From NCBI GenBank assembly GCA_039814575.1, contig JBCCAY010000003.1, positions 186,001-250,000 on the forward strand: 64,000 nucleotides of DNA. Direction: 5' to 3'. The notes under the pieces were generated by a model. It did not search any database. It was not told the origin of the DNA and was given only the letters and a program-made list of their open reading frames with translations. Positions 25,782 to 34,972 of the stretch are shown piece after piece. The stretch's first letter is position 1, and the number at the start of each line of letters is the position of its first letter. The translations under genes were made by a program, and so were the position numbers. The DNA comes from MED-G105 sp039814575 (GTDB taxonomy: Bacteria; Pseudomonadota; Alphaproteobacteria; Caulobacterales; Parvularculaceae).

Positions 25782-26857
25782 AGCATTTCGCGATCAAATA
25801 GAGTCGTTTGGGATTCTCAAGAACGCCAAACCGTGATTCCTTCTTTTGAGGAGGTTTCCAACGCCCAAAAGTTATTCTCTTGATCTTCGCGCGCGTGTTT
25901 ATGCCTTCGTTATGGCGGGTCATTCGCGGCGATCCGCGGCCCGTCATTTCGATGTGAGCCCCAGCTTTGTCATCAATCTGGTGACAAACACCGCCCGACG
26001 CGGCACGCTTGAGGCCAAAACCCGCGGCGGGCGACAGCATAGCAAACTGGCTGATTATCGCGACTGGCTGATCGCTCGCGTTGAAGCCAAGCCTGATATC
26101 ACCCTTGAAGAGTTGACGATTGAGTTGAAGGAACGCTTTGCCGTCAGTGTACATCTGGCCAATGTCTCTCGATTGCTACGCAAAGCCGGGTTTACGTAAA
26201 AAAACGGTTGGACAATTGTCCAACGGCGCAGGAATCTGAACGCGCTGACGTACGGGCTGCACGCACAGTGTGGCGTTGTTACCGACAACCTGCAATGGCG
26301 CGCGCTCCGCACAGGCTGGTGTTCATCGACGAAACGTCAGTGAACACGAAGATGGTTCGGGCACGCGGTCGTTCCTTATCCGGACAACGCTTGAAGGCGA
26401 CCGCCCCGTTCGGACATTGGAGTGAGGCGAGAATAGCGCCGAACACAGACCTTCATCGCCGGTTTACGGCGCGACGGCTTAACGGCGCCATGGATTGTCG
26501 ACGGCCCAATGAACCGACCGACATTCGAATGCTATGTCGAAACGCAACTCGCCCCTACCTTGTCCCGCGGCGACGTGGTGATCATGGACAATCTCGCCGC
26601 GCACAAGAGCCCGCGCGCCGCTGCGCTGATACACGATCGCGGCGCCTGGCCGCTCTTTCTGCCGCCTTACAGTCCCGACTTGAACCCGATCGAAATGGCG
26701 TTTTCAAAACTGAAAGCTCATCTTCGGAAAGGCGCATATCGAACAATCGACGCACTATGGCGCGCTGTCGGTGACATCTGCGACCTCTACGATCCAACTG
26801 AATGCAGAAACTACTTTGAAGCGGACGGGTATGGATTCAATTAACCGCGAAATGCTG
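25781..26857 (+). mobile_element. IS630-family insertion sequence, decayed
   Basis: A 1077-bp element with imperfect terminal inverted repeats: left GAGCATTTCGCG (25781-25792), right CGCGAAATGCTG (26846-26857), whose complement is CAGCATTTCGCG. It is flanked by TA on both sides (25779-25780, 26858-26859), the target duplication expected for IS630. The transposase inside is broken by two frameshifts, so the copy cannot move on its own. Confidence 0.85.
25846..26844 (+). pseudogene. IS630 transposase, two frameshifts
   Basis: The product is spread over three segments. 25846-26199 holds the N-terminal helix-turn-helix (SYSLDLRARVYAFVMAGHSR and KAGFT), ending at a TAA within TAAAAAAACGG. About 26213-26430 is in another frame and holds the first catalytic Asp in FIDETSVNTKMVRARGRSL. 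From about 26430 to 26844 the frame returns with MNRPTFECYVE, the second Asp in VVIMDNLAAHKS and the Glu region PYSPDLNPIEMAF. The A7 run at the first break is a possible slippage site, but the extra stops after it and the second break show decay. Residues around all three catalytic acids are intact. Confidence 0.85.
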
Positions 26858-27153
26858 TAAAGCCAATTTTATAATCATGACAGCTTATGACGGCGATGCG
26901 TCTGGATGGCTTGCCTATTACCTTAGTTTTTCATTGTTGGTCGTATACTCGCCAGTTTATGGCTTGAGAAAAAAGCGTCGACCTGCTGTCTTGCCCGCTG
27001 ACGCGGCTAAAAGGCCGGATACGCGACCGCAAGCCTTATTATTCGCTAGATCAAATCGATCCTTGCAAAACCGGGGGCGTCCATAGATGGTTTAGTATCG
27101 GAGTCTTTTGAAAGTCCCTCAACGGAAACACAAGTTTCCATAGTCTTGCGGGG
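26858..27153. other. Intergenic between IS630 and the glycan locus
   Basis: About 300 bp with no convincing gene; a 69-codon frame from 26877 has no family or ribosome-binding site. A small hairpin GGAAAC-ACAA-GTTTCC at 27124-27139, just past the end of the leftward glycosyltransferase gene, could help end its transcript but has no T run. Confidence 0.45.
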
Positions 27154-29862
27154 TCAGACCGATGCTCCAAAGATCTCTTGATAAAGTCGGTTGAAAATGC
27201 CCGTTGAGCCGTAGCGGTCGAGCACTAGAGCCCTATTTCGTTCGAGCACGGTGCGCTTGTCCGTCTCATTCTGCGCTATGAAATTTTGAACGCGCTCAAC
27301 GGCGTCGTTCGTGTCGGTAACGATCCAGTCATCGGTATAAATTTTGTCAGCTTCGTCCCAAGGCCAAATCAATGGAAGGCACCCAGACAAAACTCCGTCA
27401 GCGAGCGCGTAGTGGAACGATTCAAAATCACTACAAGAGAGCATGACGTCAATTTTCTCATACCATGAGGCGACGTCGTTGCCCCATGGTTCGAATGTCA
27501 CTTTGTCGCGGAGATCGAGGCTTCCCGCGACGCGCGTATAGACTTCTTCATAATACTGAAGTTCAGCGGCGCGGCCGGGGACGCGCATATAATCCAGTGT
27601 TTCTGGTCGCGGTCCTTTTATAAAAAGTTGAGCATCAACGCCTTTTGACAGTAACTCTTGGAGAAGGTCGACAGCACGGTCAAAGCGTTTGCGTTGCGGG
27701 ATGATGCCGACCATTCCCAAATTGACCGTCGATGTGTTGCGCGGTTTCCCCGTCGGAAGATATTCATCGCCAAGGACATAGTTTGGAATGACGATGGTTT
27801 TCTCCTGCGGCCAATTCCACATCTTCACGGCCTCGTCCCGAACGCGTTCGGAAACGAAGATTACTCTTGTTACGTTTTCAATGGCGAGAGCCGCGCCGAA
27901 CTTCTTCGCTCGTGGGTTGATCTCTTGTAGATGCATCCGTACGAAAAGTGGTTTGCCGTTGGTGTTTTGTTCCGCAAACCAGACCGCATTCGCAAGGCCC
28001 CATTCGCAGAATAATATGTCGGCCCATTCAAGCAATGCGCGCGAGCGATTGAGGTCCTCGGGGCCGCCCCATTCCCAGTAATCTTGGCGAACTGGCGCGC
28101 CTTGGTCTTTTAGATACGATATAAACGCATCGACGAATTTCGGGTCATGCGCGGCGACGCCGAGACGCGGAAGGTTCTCGTGTGACGGCTCACCGATTAC
28201 CTCGCTTACAAGCTTTTTAGTAAGTGTCGTGATGCTATGGGCGCTTTGAACGCGGTCAGCGAAACGTTTTTCCAGCGTATAGGGACCGTTTTTGACGATC
28301 TGCTTAAAGTCGTCATAGCGCTGTATGAAAAACGGATAGTCTTCACCAAGCGCTGCAATGTTTTGTTGGTTCGGATAGCACAGGCAAGGTTTGCCGGCCG
28401 CAACCATTTCCACGAGCTTCGTTGACAGTTCCAATGTGTTTTCTTCAAGTGAAGCTGGGCGATAACACCATACGAAGTCCATCGCAGCCATGGTCGCCAT
28501 CGCCTCTTCCCGGTTCATTTCCGAGTAATGGGCGGCGGCTCTTGTTTCCAAGAGCTTTGTCATCGTGTTTACGAACGTTTCGCGTTCTTGCACTGGCAGA
28601 GCGCCGCCGGAGATCTTGTTGGCGACAATCGTTAGTTCCGTGGTAACGTCTTCTTCTGTAAGGCGCTTACTCCAATTAAAAAGATCTCCGACGCCCCAAT
28701 TGGGCGAGATTTTTCCAGCATAACCAATTCGTATGGGCGAATTGTCGTCGGTGGTGCGGACGGTTTCTGTTGGGGGCGGCAAGTCATCGGGAATAGGCGG
28801 TGCAATCGTCGTGAACGGACGATTCTGGCCGGCGATGCGGCGTTGTTCTTCGGCGATTGCATCGGTCTGTGCGAGGAGGCTTCCGCTATGGCGCACGATG
28901 AGGGTGACGTCAGCGGCTGCTTCTTCTGATGTCTCGCGACCGCCTTCGCCAACGATATAAAAGTCTGTGAGATAGACGGCGCTGCGTTCTTTAAAGCGGC
29001 GTGTTCGATGTAGCATGGCCGCCGCCTCTCGTCCGCGTATGAAGACTCTGCGCAAATTGGGTAGTCGGTCGTCCAGCTGTTCGATCAGGTCGATGGCTGC
29101 CGAGAGGCCGATCGTTTCGCGCGTCGCGGCAAGGTGTTGCGGTTCAATAATATGCACTGCGTGCTTATTTTTGATGTTCGAGACAATGATTCTGGAGGTG
29201 AGGTTCTTCTTTGAAACGACAACGCAATCATAATGAGATGACAGCATTGTAATCATTGATGAAAACCATATTGACGACCCGTCGGCGATGTTGAGGTCAA
29301 TGTCGGCGTAGATTAGGACGTGCGCCTTTTCGATGCCGTCCTGCGCTGCGACAATAGCCTCCATGTCCTTATGCGCCAGTCGCAGCGCGGCGGCTTTGCG
29401 CAGACGGACGAGCCTTAGGAAGTCAAAATTGAGGTATCGGTCAGCGTTATTGCGGACCGTCATCTCAACAAAGGCTTTTGGTTGATCGAGTTCAAATGTC
29501 CGCGTCGCTTCGACGACGCCGCTCTCTTGCCTGCCGCCTCCGAGATAGCCGAAGGCGTGCTTGCGGTTTGAGACGGACAAGTCCTCAGAGCGTTTGGCCA
29601 ACTGATCGCCTGATACGCCGGGCGCGCTTAGCTCAAAGTGGGCTTCTTTTCTGTTCGCAGCGAGGAAGCCGTCACGGTGCTTATACCAGATTTCGAACTC
29701 ACCTGCTGAAACGCGCTGATAGACGATTTTGCGCGTCTGGAACGGCGCTAGACAAAACGTCCGCGCCGCATTGTCTCCAATCGTCATGAGCTTCACGTCT
29801 GGAGAGAGGCGCCAAAAAGCGGTCAGCGCCGCGACGCGTATCTTAGATAAGAATTGTCTCAT
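27154..29862 (-). CDS. Large glycosyltransferase with two GT domains
   Basis: A 902-aa protein. Residues 1-175 have no named domain. About 180-560 form a first GT-B-like unit (IRIGYAGKISPNWGVGDL near 378; LELSTKLVEMVAAGKPCLCY near 475, the usual nucleotide-sugar-binding C-lobe). About 575-900 form a second GT4-like unit (LGMVGIIPQRKRFDRAVDLL near 725; PWGNDVASWYEKIDVMLSCS; then ESFHYALADGVLSGCLPLIW, where families have the EGFG..EAMA-type loop). It therefore probably adds two sugars or one repeated linkage on the cytoplasmic side of the surface-glycan pathway. It stands alone, divergent from gmd. Confidence 0.75.
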   Translation of the reverse strand: MRQFLSKIRVAALTAFWRLSPDVKLMTIGDNAARTFCLAPFQTRKIVYQRVSAGEFEIWYKHRDGFLAANRKEAHFELSAPGVSGDQLAKRSEDLSVSNRKHAFGYLGGGRQESGVVEATRTFELDQPKAFVEMTVRNNADRYLNFDFLRLVRLRKAAALRLAHKDMEAIVAAQDGIEKAHVLIYADIDLNIADGSSIWFSSMITMLSSHYDCVVVSKKNLTSRIIVSNIKNKHAVHIIEPQHLAATRETIGLSAAIDLIEQLDDRLPNLRRVFIRGREAAAMLHRTRRFKERSAVYLTDFYIVGEGGRETSEEAAADVTLIVRHSGSLLAQTDAIAEEQRRIAGQNRPFTTIAPPIPDDLPPPTETVRTTDDNSPIRIGYAGKISPNWGVGDLFNWSKRLTEEDVTTELTIVANKISGGALPVQERETFVNTMTKLLETRAAAHYSEMNREEAMATMAAMDFVWCYRPASLEENTLELSTKLVEMVAAGKPCLCYPNQQNIAALGEDYPFFIQRYDDFKQIVKNGPYTLEKRFADRVQSAHSITTLTKKLVSEVIGEPSHENLPRLGVAAHDPKFVDAFISYLKDQGAPVRQDYWEWGGPEDLNRSRALLEWADILFCEWGLANAVWFAEQNTNGKPLFVRMHLQEINPRAKKFGAALAIENVTRVIFVSERVRDEAVKMWNWPQEKTIVIPNYVLGDEYLPTGKPRNTSTVNLGMVGIIPQRKRFDRAVDLLQELLSKGVDAQLFIKGPRPETLDYMRVPGRAAELQYYEEVYTRVAGSLDLRDKVTFEPWGNDVASWYEKIDVMLSCSDFESFHYALADGVLSGCLPLIWPWDEADKIYTDDWIVTDTNDAVERVQNFIAQNETDKRTVLERNRALVLDRYGSTGIFNRLYQEIFGASV

Positions 29863-30185
29863 AGCCTGCGCGTGGTTTTGCGAGATCGACCGGCTCTGCC
29901 TGCAAATAACGGGGCTTTGTCGATCTTACAAGTGATGACTGCCCCACCCGAAAATCGACGGAAAACTCCGAGGGGTTGTATAGAGGACCAATGCCGTACT
30001 ATCGCGCCTTTATTTCTGTTGCTAAGCCCGCATGAATGAGCGCGTCGGGCCTATAGGCAAGAGTTGAATTCGCCATTGATTTCGCTACAACACGAGTTGG
30101 TGGCGTTCGACCGTCAAGCGCATGTGTCACGCTTCAGGCCATCGTTACTTCTATACATTTTCGCTTTAACAGGATTCACTGATTT
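29863..30185. other. Divergent promoter region between the double glycosyltransferase and gmd
   Basis: 323 bp with no gene. Both flanking genes read outward, so it must hold two promoters; TTTCGCTTTAACAGGATTC just before gmd includes a plausible AGGA ribosome-binding site. I see no clear operator. Confidence 0.5.
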
Positions 30186-31316
30186 ATGCCTTCTCGCGTC
30201 GCCCTTATCAGTGGCATCACCGGCCAAGACGGGTCTTACCTGGCGGAATTTCTGCTAGAGAAGGGATATGAAGTACATGGCGTCAAACGTCGAGCCTCGC
30301 TTTTCAACACTGACCGCATCGACCATATTTTCGAAGACGTCCACGCTGACAATCCATCTCTTTTTCTGCATTACGGCGATCTTACCGACTCATCAAACCT
30401 GACGCGCATCATCAATGAAACGAAGCCGGACGAGATCTACAATCTTGGCGCTCAGTCTCACGTGGCGGTCAGTTTTGAAGCGCCCGAATACACTGCAGAC
30501 GTTGACGCTATCGGCGCACTTCGGCTTTTGGAGGCGATCAGATTTCTTGGATTAGAGAAGAAGACGAAATACTACCAAGCGTCGACGTCGGAACTCTATG
30601 GTCTCGTCCAGGAAACGCCGCAACGTGAGACGACGCCTTTTCATCCGCGTTCGCCCTATGCTGTCGCCAAGCTTTACGCCTATTGGATAACCGTAAATTA
30701 CCGTGAGGCTTACGGATTATATGCTTGTAACGGCATTTTATTTAATCATGAATCTCCGCGTCGGGGCGAAACGTTCGTAACGCGTAAAATAACGCGCGGG
30801 CTGAGCAATATCGCGATGGGTGTCGAGAAAAAGCTGTATCTCGGAAATCTCTCGGCGTTGAGGGACTGGGGGCATGCGAAAGACTATGTGCGGATGCAGT
30901 GGATGATGCTGCAGCAAGAAACACCCGAGGATTTTGTCATTGCGACAGGTCAACAATATTCCGTACGCGATTTTGTCTGTTGGGCAGCAGAGGATTTGGG
31001 CCTGACCGTGGAGTTCCAGGGGCAGGGCGTTAACGAGAAGGCTGTCGTGCAGGCGATTAAAGATGTTGATGTCGCGCCTGGCGTTTCCGTTGGTGATGTG
31101 ATCGTCGAAGTTGATCCGCGATATTTTCGACCGGCCGAAGTCGAGACGTTGCTTGGCGATCCGACGAAGGCGCGCCAAAAACTGGGGTGGTCGCCAGAAA
31201 TCACTGCGCGGGAGATGTGTCGCGAGATGGTGGCCTACGATCTTGAACAGGCGCGCAAGCAAGCGCATTTGCTTGACCACGGCTTCCACGGCGCGAGCCG
31301 TCCGGCGATTGATTAG
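30186..31316 (+). CDS. gmd: GDP-mannose 4,6-dehydratase
   Basis: A 376-aa NADP-dependent short-chain dehydrogenase converting GDP-mannose to GDP-4-keto-6-deoxymannose, precursor of GDP-fucose. The Rossmann motif is ALISGITGQDGSYLAEFL (residues 6-23), followed by the GMD-specific VKRRASLFNTDRIDH, the catalytic Thr-Ser-Glu in QASTSELYG, and Tyr/Lys in SPYAVAKLYAYW. Full length and start agree with the family. It is followed by fcl after 27 bp, the standard gmd-fcl pair. Confidence 0.96.
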   Translation: MPSRVALISGITGQDGSYLAEFLLEKGYEVHGVKRRASLFNTDRIDHIFEDVHADNPSLFLHYGDLTDSSNLTRIINETKPDEIYNLGAQSHVAVSFEAPEYTADVDAIGALRLLEAIRFLGLEKKTKYYQASTSELYGLVQETPQRETTPFHPRSPYAVAKLYAYWITVNYREAYGLYACNGILFNHESPRRGETFVTRKITRGLSNIAMGVEKKLYLGNLSALRDWGHAKDYVRMQWMMLQQETPEDFVIATGQQYSVRDFVCWAAEDLGLTVEFQGQGVNEKAVVQAIKDVDVAPGVSVGDVIVEVDPRYFRPAEVETLLGDPTKARQKLGWSPEITAREMCREMVAYDLEQARKQAHLLDHGFHGASRPAID

Positions 31317-31343
31317 CTACGGGCGTGGGTTAATAGTCGAGCG

Positions 31344-32312
31344 ATGGAAATGCAAAGAGCGCGCGTTTTTGCCCTTTCAGGAAAAAAGATCTTTATCGCC
31401 GGACATCGCGGTATGGTCGGCTCCGCCGTGTGTCGGCGGTTGGCCCGTGAAGAGTGTGAAATTATAACTGCCGATCGCCAGAAGATAGACCTTCGACGAC
31501 AGGAAGCTGTGGAAGCGTTTTTTGAGAAAAATGAAATTGACGCTGTCGTAATGTGCGCTGCCAAAGTGGGGGGCATTTTGGCCAACGACACAGCGCCTGC
31601 AACGTTCCTTTATGATAATCTCTTGCTACAGACTAATATCATCCACAGCGCTCATCTGGCCAATGTGGAGCGTTTCGTGTTTTTGGGCTCGACCTGCGTC
31701 TATCCGAAATTGGCGCCGCAACCAATCTCAGAAGACGCGCTTCTCTCCGGGCCTCTTGAGCCGACTAACCAGTGGTACGCGATCGCAAAAATAGCCGGCA
31801 TTAAAATGTGCGACGCCTATCGACGGCAGTATGAGCGGTCCTATGTTTCAGTGATGCCGACGAACCTTTACGGCCCTAACGACAATTTCGATTTGGCGAC
31901 CAGCCATGTGTTGCCCGCGTTGATGCGCAAAATCGATGAAGCGAAGCGTAAGGGCGCGCCCCATGTCGAAATCTGGGGCGATGGATCTCCGCTGCGCGAG
32001 TTCATGCATGTCGACGATCTGGCGGATGCGTTGACATATGTTCTTCAGTATTATGACGAAGAGGGACCGATCAATGCGGGGACCGGCGAAGAGGTTTCGA
32101 TTAGGTCGCTTGCTGAAATGATAAGCGACGTTGTCGGATACTCCGGCGCGTTTGTTTTTGATGAAACTAAGCCTAACGGAACGCCGAGAAAAGTGTCTGA
32201 CGTTACAAAACTGCGCGGTCTTGGTTGGCGGTCAAGCATGAGCCTATCGGACGGTTTGCGCGCAGTTTATAAATGGTATCTGGAAAACGAAACGCATCAT
32301 GATTTCGCATAA
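31344..32312 (+). CDS. fcl: GDP-L-fucose synthase
   Basis: A 322-aa epimerase/reductase making GDP-L-fucose from the gmd product. NADP-binding motif IFIAGHRGMVGSAV (about 14-27), FLGSTCVYPKLAPQPI (about 112-127) with catalytic Ser and Cys, and Tyr/Lys in WYAIAKIAGIKMC. Its end overlaps the sulfotransferase-like gene by 14 bp, so the three genes gmd-fcl-sulfotransferase are one unit. The obvious consumer of GDP-fucose is the NodZ-like gene at 33066-34688. Confidence 0.95.
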   Translation: MEMQRARVFALSGKKIFIAGHRGMVGSAVCRRLAREECEIITADRQKIDLRRQEAVEAFFEKNEIDAVVMCAAKVGGILANDTAPATFLYDNLLLQTNIIHSAHLANVERFVFLGSTCVYPKLAPQPISEDALLSGPLEPTNQWYAIAKIAGIKMCDAYRRQYERSYVSVMPTNLYGPNDNFDLATSHVLPALMRKIDEAKRKGAPHVEIWGDGSPLREFMHVDDLADALTYVLQYYDEEGPINAGTGEEVSIRSLAEMISDVVGYSGAFVFDETKPNGTPRKVSDVTKLRGLGWRSSMSLSDGLRAVYKWYLENETHHDFA

Positions 32313-32913
32313 ATACCGCTGCATTTTTGTCCATATTCCCCGCACGGCCGGCTCCTCCATTGAGGACGCCATCTGTGGAAAGAACTGGTGGTCAATCGAT
32401 CCGTCTACAAAGCATATTACGGCGAAGCAGGCGAAGCAGATCTACGGCGAGTATTGGGATGACTATTTTAAGTTTGCCATTGTGCGCAATCCCTGGGATC
32501 GATGCGTTTCCCTGATGGAGTTTTCCCAGGTGTATTATGGATTGCCGAAGGGCGCGCTTACGCTTGAACACATCAAGGGCTATCGCAAGCTCTTTGGCGA
32601 GTCCGTTACCATCGAATATGACTGGCGCTTCTACTCACGTATTGATGTTGAAGATTCTCGGCACAAGCCGCGGGCTGTTTATCGGAACATTCTCGATGAG
32701 CCGCTCGATTTTATCGGCAAGTATGAAGATCTTGCACGCGCATTTAAAACGATTTCGCGCTCTATCGGCCTGCCGCGCGACATCGAGATCAAGAAGGTAG
32801 CCGCAAGCAAGGCGAGAGTTCCTTTCAGGGACGCTTTCCAGAGCGCTGAATTAAGAGACGCCGTTGCGGATTTATACGCCGGCGATATCGAGGACTACGG
32901 ATACGATTTTTAG
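32299..32913 (+). CDS. Sulfotransferase family protein
   Basis: A 204-aa protein of the carbohydrate sulfotransferase type (PF03567-like). The 5' phosphosulfate loop is FVHIPRTAGSSI (residues 10-21) and the 3' phosphate-binding motif is FAIVRNPWDRCVSLM (about 58-72). It would transfer sulfate from PAPS to a sugar hydroxyl; no PAPS-synthesis genes are in the window. Overlap with fcl suggests that fucose, or the fucosylated glycan, is the acceptor. It is shorter than many relatives but both PAPS motifs are complete. Confidence 0.8.
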   Translation: MISHKYRCIFVHIPRTAGSSIEDAICGKNWWSIDPSTKHITAKQAKQIYGEYWDDYFKFAIVRNPWDRCVSLMEFSQVYYGLPKGALTLEHIKGYRKLFGESVTIEYDWRFYSRIDVEDSRHKPRAVYRNILDEPLDFIGKYEDLARAFKTISRSIGLPRDIEIKKVAASKARVPFRDAFQSAELRDAVADLYAGDIEDYGYDF

Positions 32914-33065
32914 CGCCGGCTGGGTCGGGCCTATTTGCTCCGTATGCGTGAAGCGCCCTGTCGCCCTCGCCCTTTTAGAGACAGTGGCCTCGGTGTTGTG
33001 AAATCGGCGCGCACAGAAAATGACAAAGAGCGGGGCGCATCAATTTGATTTGGCGCGCCAGTGCG

Positions 33066-34688
33066 TCAGTATAGTCTTCTTTCCTTTAGTAGTTCTTTTA
33101 CTGCACCGCTCCTGATCGCGCCAAGAACGCTTTCCAGATCTCCCGACGCCAAGGTCTCATCGAAATAGCTCAAGGATACGATGCCGTCGATTGTGGCTGA
33201 AAACAATCCGTCGACATGTATGCGCGCCATTCGAAGCGCGCCGGCGATCCGGCGGCCTGAATCTGTGCTCGACGAAAGCACCGGGGTGAAATTGCTGTCG
33301 ACGCTCGCATAGCGGTCGCTGTTGTCGAGATCGAAAATGTCTGTTTGATCGACATTCGAAAACCCGACAATCGCATTAAAGAAATAGGACGAACCACCGC
33401 AAAGCCTAGCGCAGCGTGACAGCAGTAAAACCTCAGCAAAAGAATTGATATTTTCGTCGTCTTCGCTGACGGATTGCCGTTTGAGTGTTTTGTCAAAGAC
33501 AGATTCCGTGTGGTTGCAGCCGGCGCCTGTTTTTTGAATGCCGTTGGAAATGAAGTTAATCGTCAGTCTCGGGAACGCCTTCTTAAGAGTTGTATTGACA
33601 GCGAAACAGTCGCTGCAGATGATAAGGCGGTTAATGTCAGGGTGCGCGGCGATCGCGGCTCTCACCGTATCAACAATGCGTTTGCGGCTGGGCGGTTTGA
33701 CACCCCATTTTCGCCGTCGAGAGGAATAGTACAGTTCGCCATTTCCATGGCGAATATGGATGCCAAGGGAAGCGTCGAACGCCTCGGCGTTAAGGTCATG
33801 CTCACGCGCTAATTTGGCAAAGGCCAACTGCACCTCGTGCGAAGGCTGCAAACGCTTGTAAAATCGTTGCAGGAGCGCCGCGTCGGTTTCGTCTTTTAAG
33901 CGATAATTTTTGACATTATCACGCGATAAAAATACGACTGGGCGCACCTGCTCCAGAGAGCGACCATCGTCAATCCACATTGATCCGTTAACGTCAGATC
34001 GCGCCGGCTTCTTGTCAAAGAGCAGGTCGCCGGTGGACTTGCTTATGTTGTCTCGCACGAATGCGCCCATTGGCGTGTCTGCCTCGAATCGGCGCGGATA
34101 TGACAGAAGTCGATCAAGCGGTTTATCGATCAGCGCTCGCTTTATGCGGCCGCGGCCGATCGCGCCCATTGCGGTGGCGCAGACCGACAGTCCGCCGCCA
34201 AGGCCGTAAAACGGCGCGTGCACTACAATACACTCGGACACGCCTTCCAGTTCGTCGACAATATTATTGAATTGGCTTTCGTCGACCATGATATCCAAAC
34301 CTGCAAGGTACAAGCTTCCAAAGCCTTCTTTAGTCACGCGAACGGCTTTTATCTTTTGGCCCGTAGAAAATGTCGTCTCCAGCGTGTCGGCCGTTTCGAT
34401 ACGTCCGAGCGTGCGCCATTCATTATCAGAGCCTAGGGCTTTCACGATATAGGGAAGCGTTTTGCCGGTATATTGATTCCGTATCCTAACGCGTATTGAT
34501 GCGACGGCAGATGCGGCAGGCAAATCGACCTGTAAAAAGGGTTCAGTTTCATTTGCGGTATGAAAGCTGTAGCGATCGTTTCCCGGATAGTGATCGATCG
34601 GAGTGCCAACCTTGCCTTTTTCCCACGAAGACTGTGTCGACGTGAAGTAAGTGCACAGAAAGGCGATGTTTCGCAGGCTCTCACTCAT
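33066..34688 (-). CDS. Discoidin-like domain / NodZ-like fucosyltransferase
   Basis: A 540-aa protein. About residues 10-135 resemble an F5/8 type C (discoidin) carbohydrate-binding fold (FLQVDLPAASAVASIRVRIR near 51-70; GFGSLYLAGLDIMV near 122-135). The C-terminal part has GIHIRHGNGE at 309-318, the donor-binding motif of NodZ/FUT8-type alpha-1,6-fucosyltransferases (GT23), then LIICSDCFAV and LLLSRCARLCGGSSYFF. A GDP-fucose donor fits the neighbouring gmd-fcl. It is the last gene of the leftward wecB-wecC-wzm-wzt unit, separated from wzt by 284 bp. Confidence 0.7.
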   Translation of the reverse strand: MSESLRNIAFLCTYFTSTQSSWEKGKVGTPIDHYPGNDRYSFHTANETEPFLQVDLPAASAVASIRVRIRNQYTGKTLPYIVKALGSDNEWRTLGRIETADTLETTFSTGQKIKAVRVTKEGFGSLYLAGLDIMVDESQFNNIVDELEGVSECIVVHAPFYGLGGGLSVCATAMGAIGRGRIKRALIDKPLDRLLSYPRRFEADTPMGAFVRDNISKSTGDLLFDKKPARSDVNGSMWIDDGRSLEQVRPVVFLSRDNVKNYRLKDETDAALLQRFYKRLQPSHEVQLAFAKLAREHDLNAEAFDASLGIHIRHGNGELYYSSRRRKWGVKPPSRKRIVDTVRAAIAAHPDINRLIICSDCFAVNTTLKKAFPRLTINFISNGIQKTGAGCNHTESVFDKTLKRQSVSEDDENINSFAEVLLLSRCARLCGGSSYFFNAIVGFSNVDQTDIFDLDNSDRYASVDSNFTPVLSSSTDSGRRIAGALRMARIHVDGLFSATIDGIVSLSYFDETLASGDLESVLGAIRSGAVKELLKERRLY

Positions 34689-34802
34689 ACCGGGCCTCTA
34701 ATCCATTGGTGTTGTGTTTTGTAAGCGATTTTGGCGGGTCCCGCGATCTGCGTCGCAGCGTAAACGTTCAGTCAAAACAATGACCTACTGACCGCGGAGG
34801 AT

Positions 34803-34889
34803 ATGATTGGCAGCCTTCTCCCCGAGCAGATCGATTATTTCCCGGCAACGTGGCTGTTGTATCACGCCGCGCTCGTTTTCGATTCTTAG
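34803..34889 (+). other. Short ORF with good ribosome-binding site, relic or small protein
   Basis: 28 codons (MIGSLLPEQIDYFPATWLLY start) preceded by GCGGAGGAT. It lies in the 284-bp gap between wzt and the NodZ-like gene on the opposite strand. It may be chance or the tail of a lost gene. Confidence 0.2.
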
Positions 34890-34972
34890 TAATCATCCAA
34901 GAGACGTAAATTGCTGATCCTCAATTCCAACTTTGCGCAATGCGCGTTTCGGCCTATTGCGATGCTTTGCGT

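Noticed and set aside
26877..27086. 69-codon plus-strand frame after the IS630 element
   Set aside because: Composition changes along its length, there is no ribosome-binding site, and no family is recognised.
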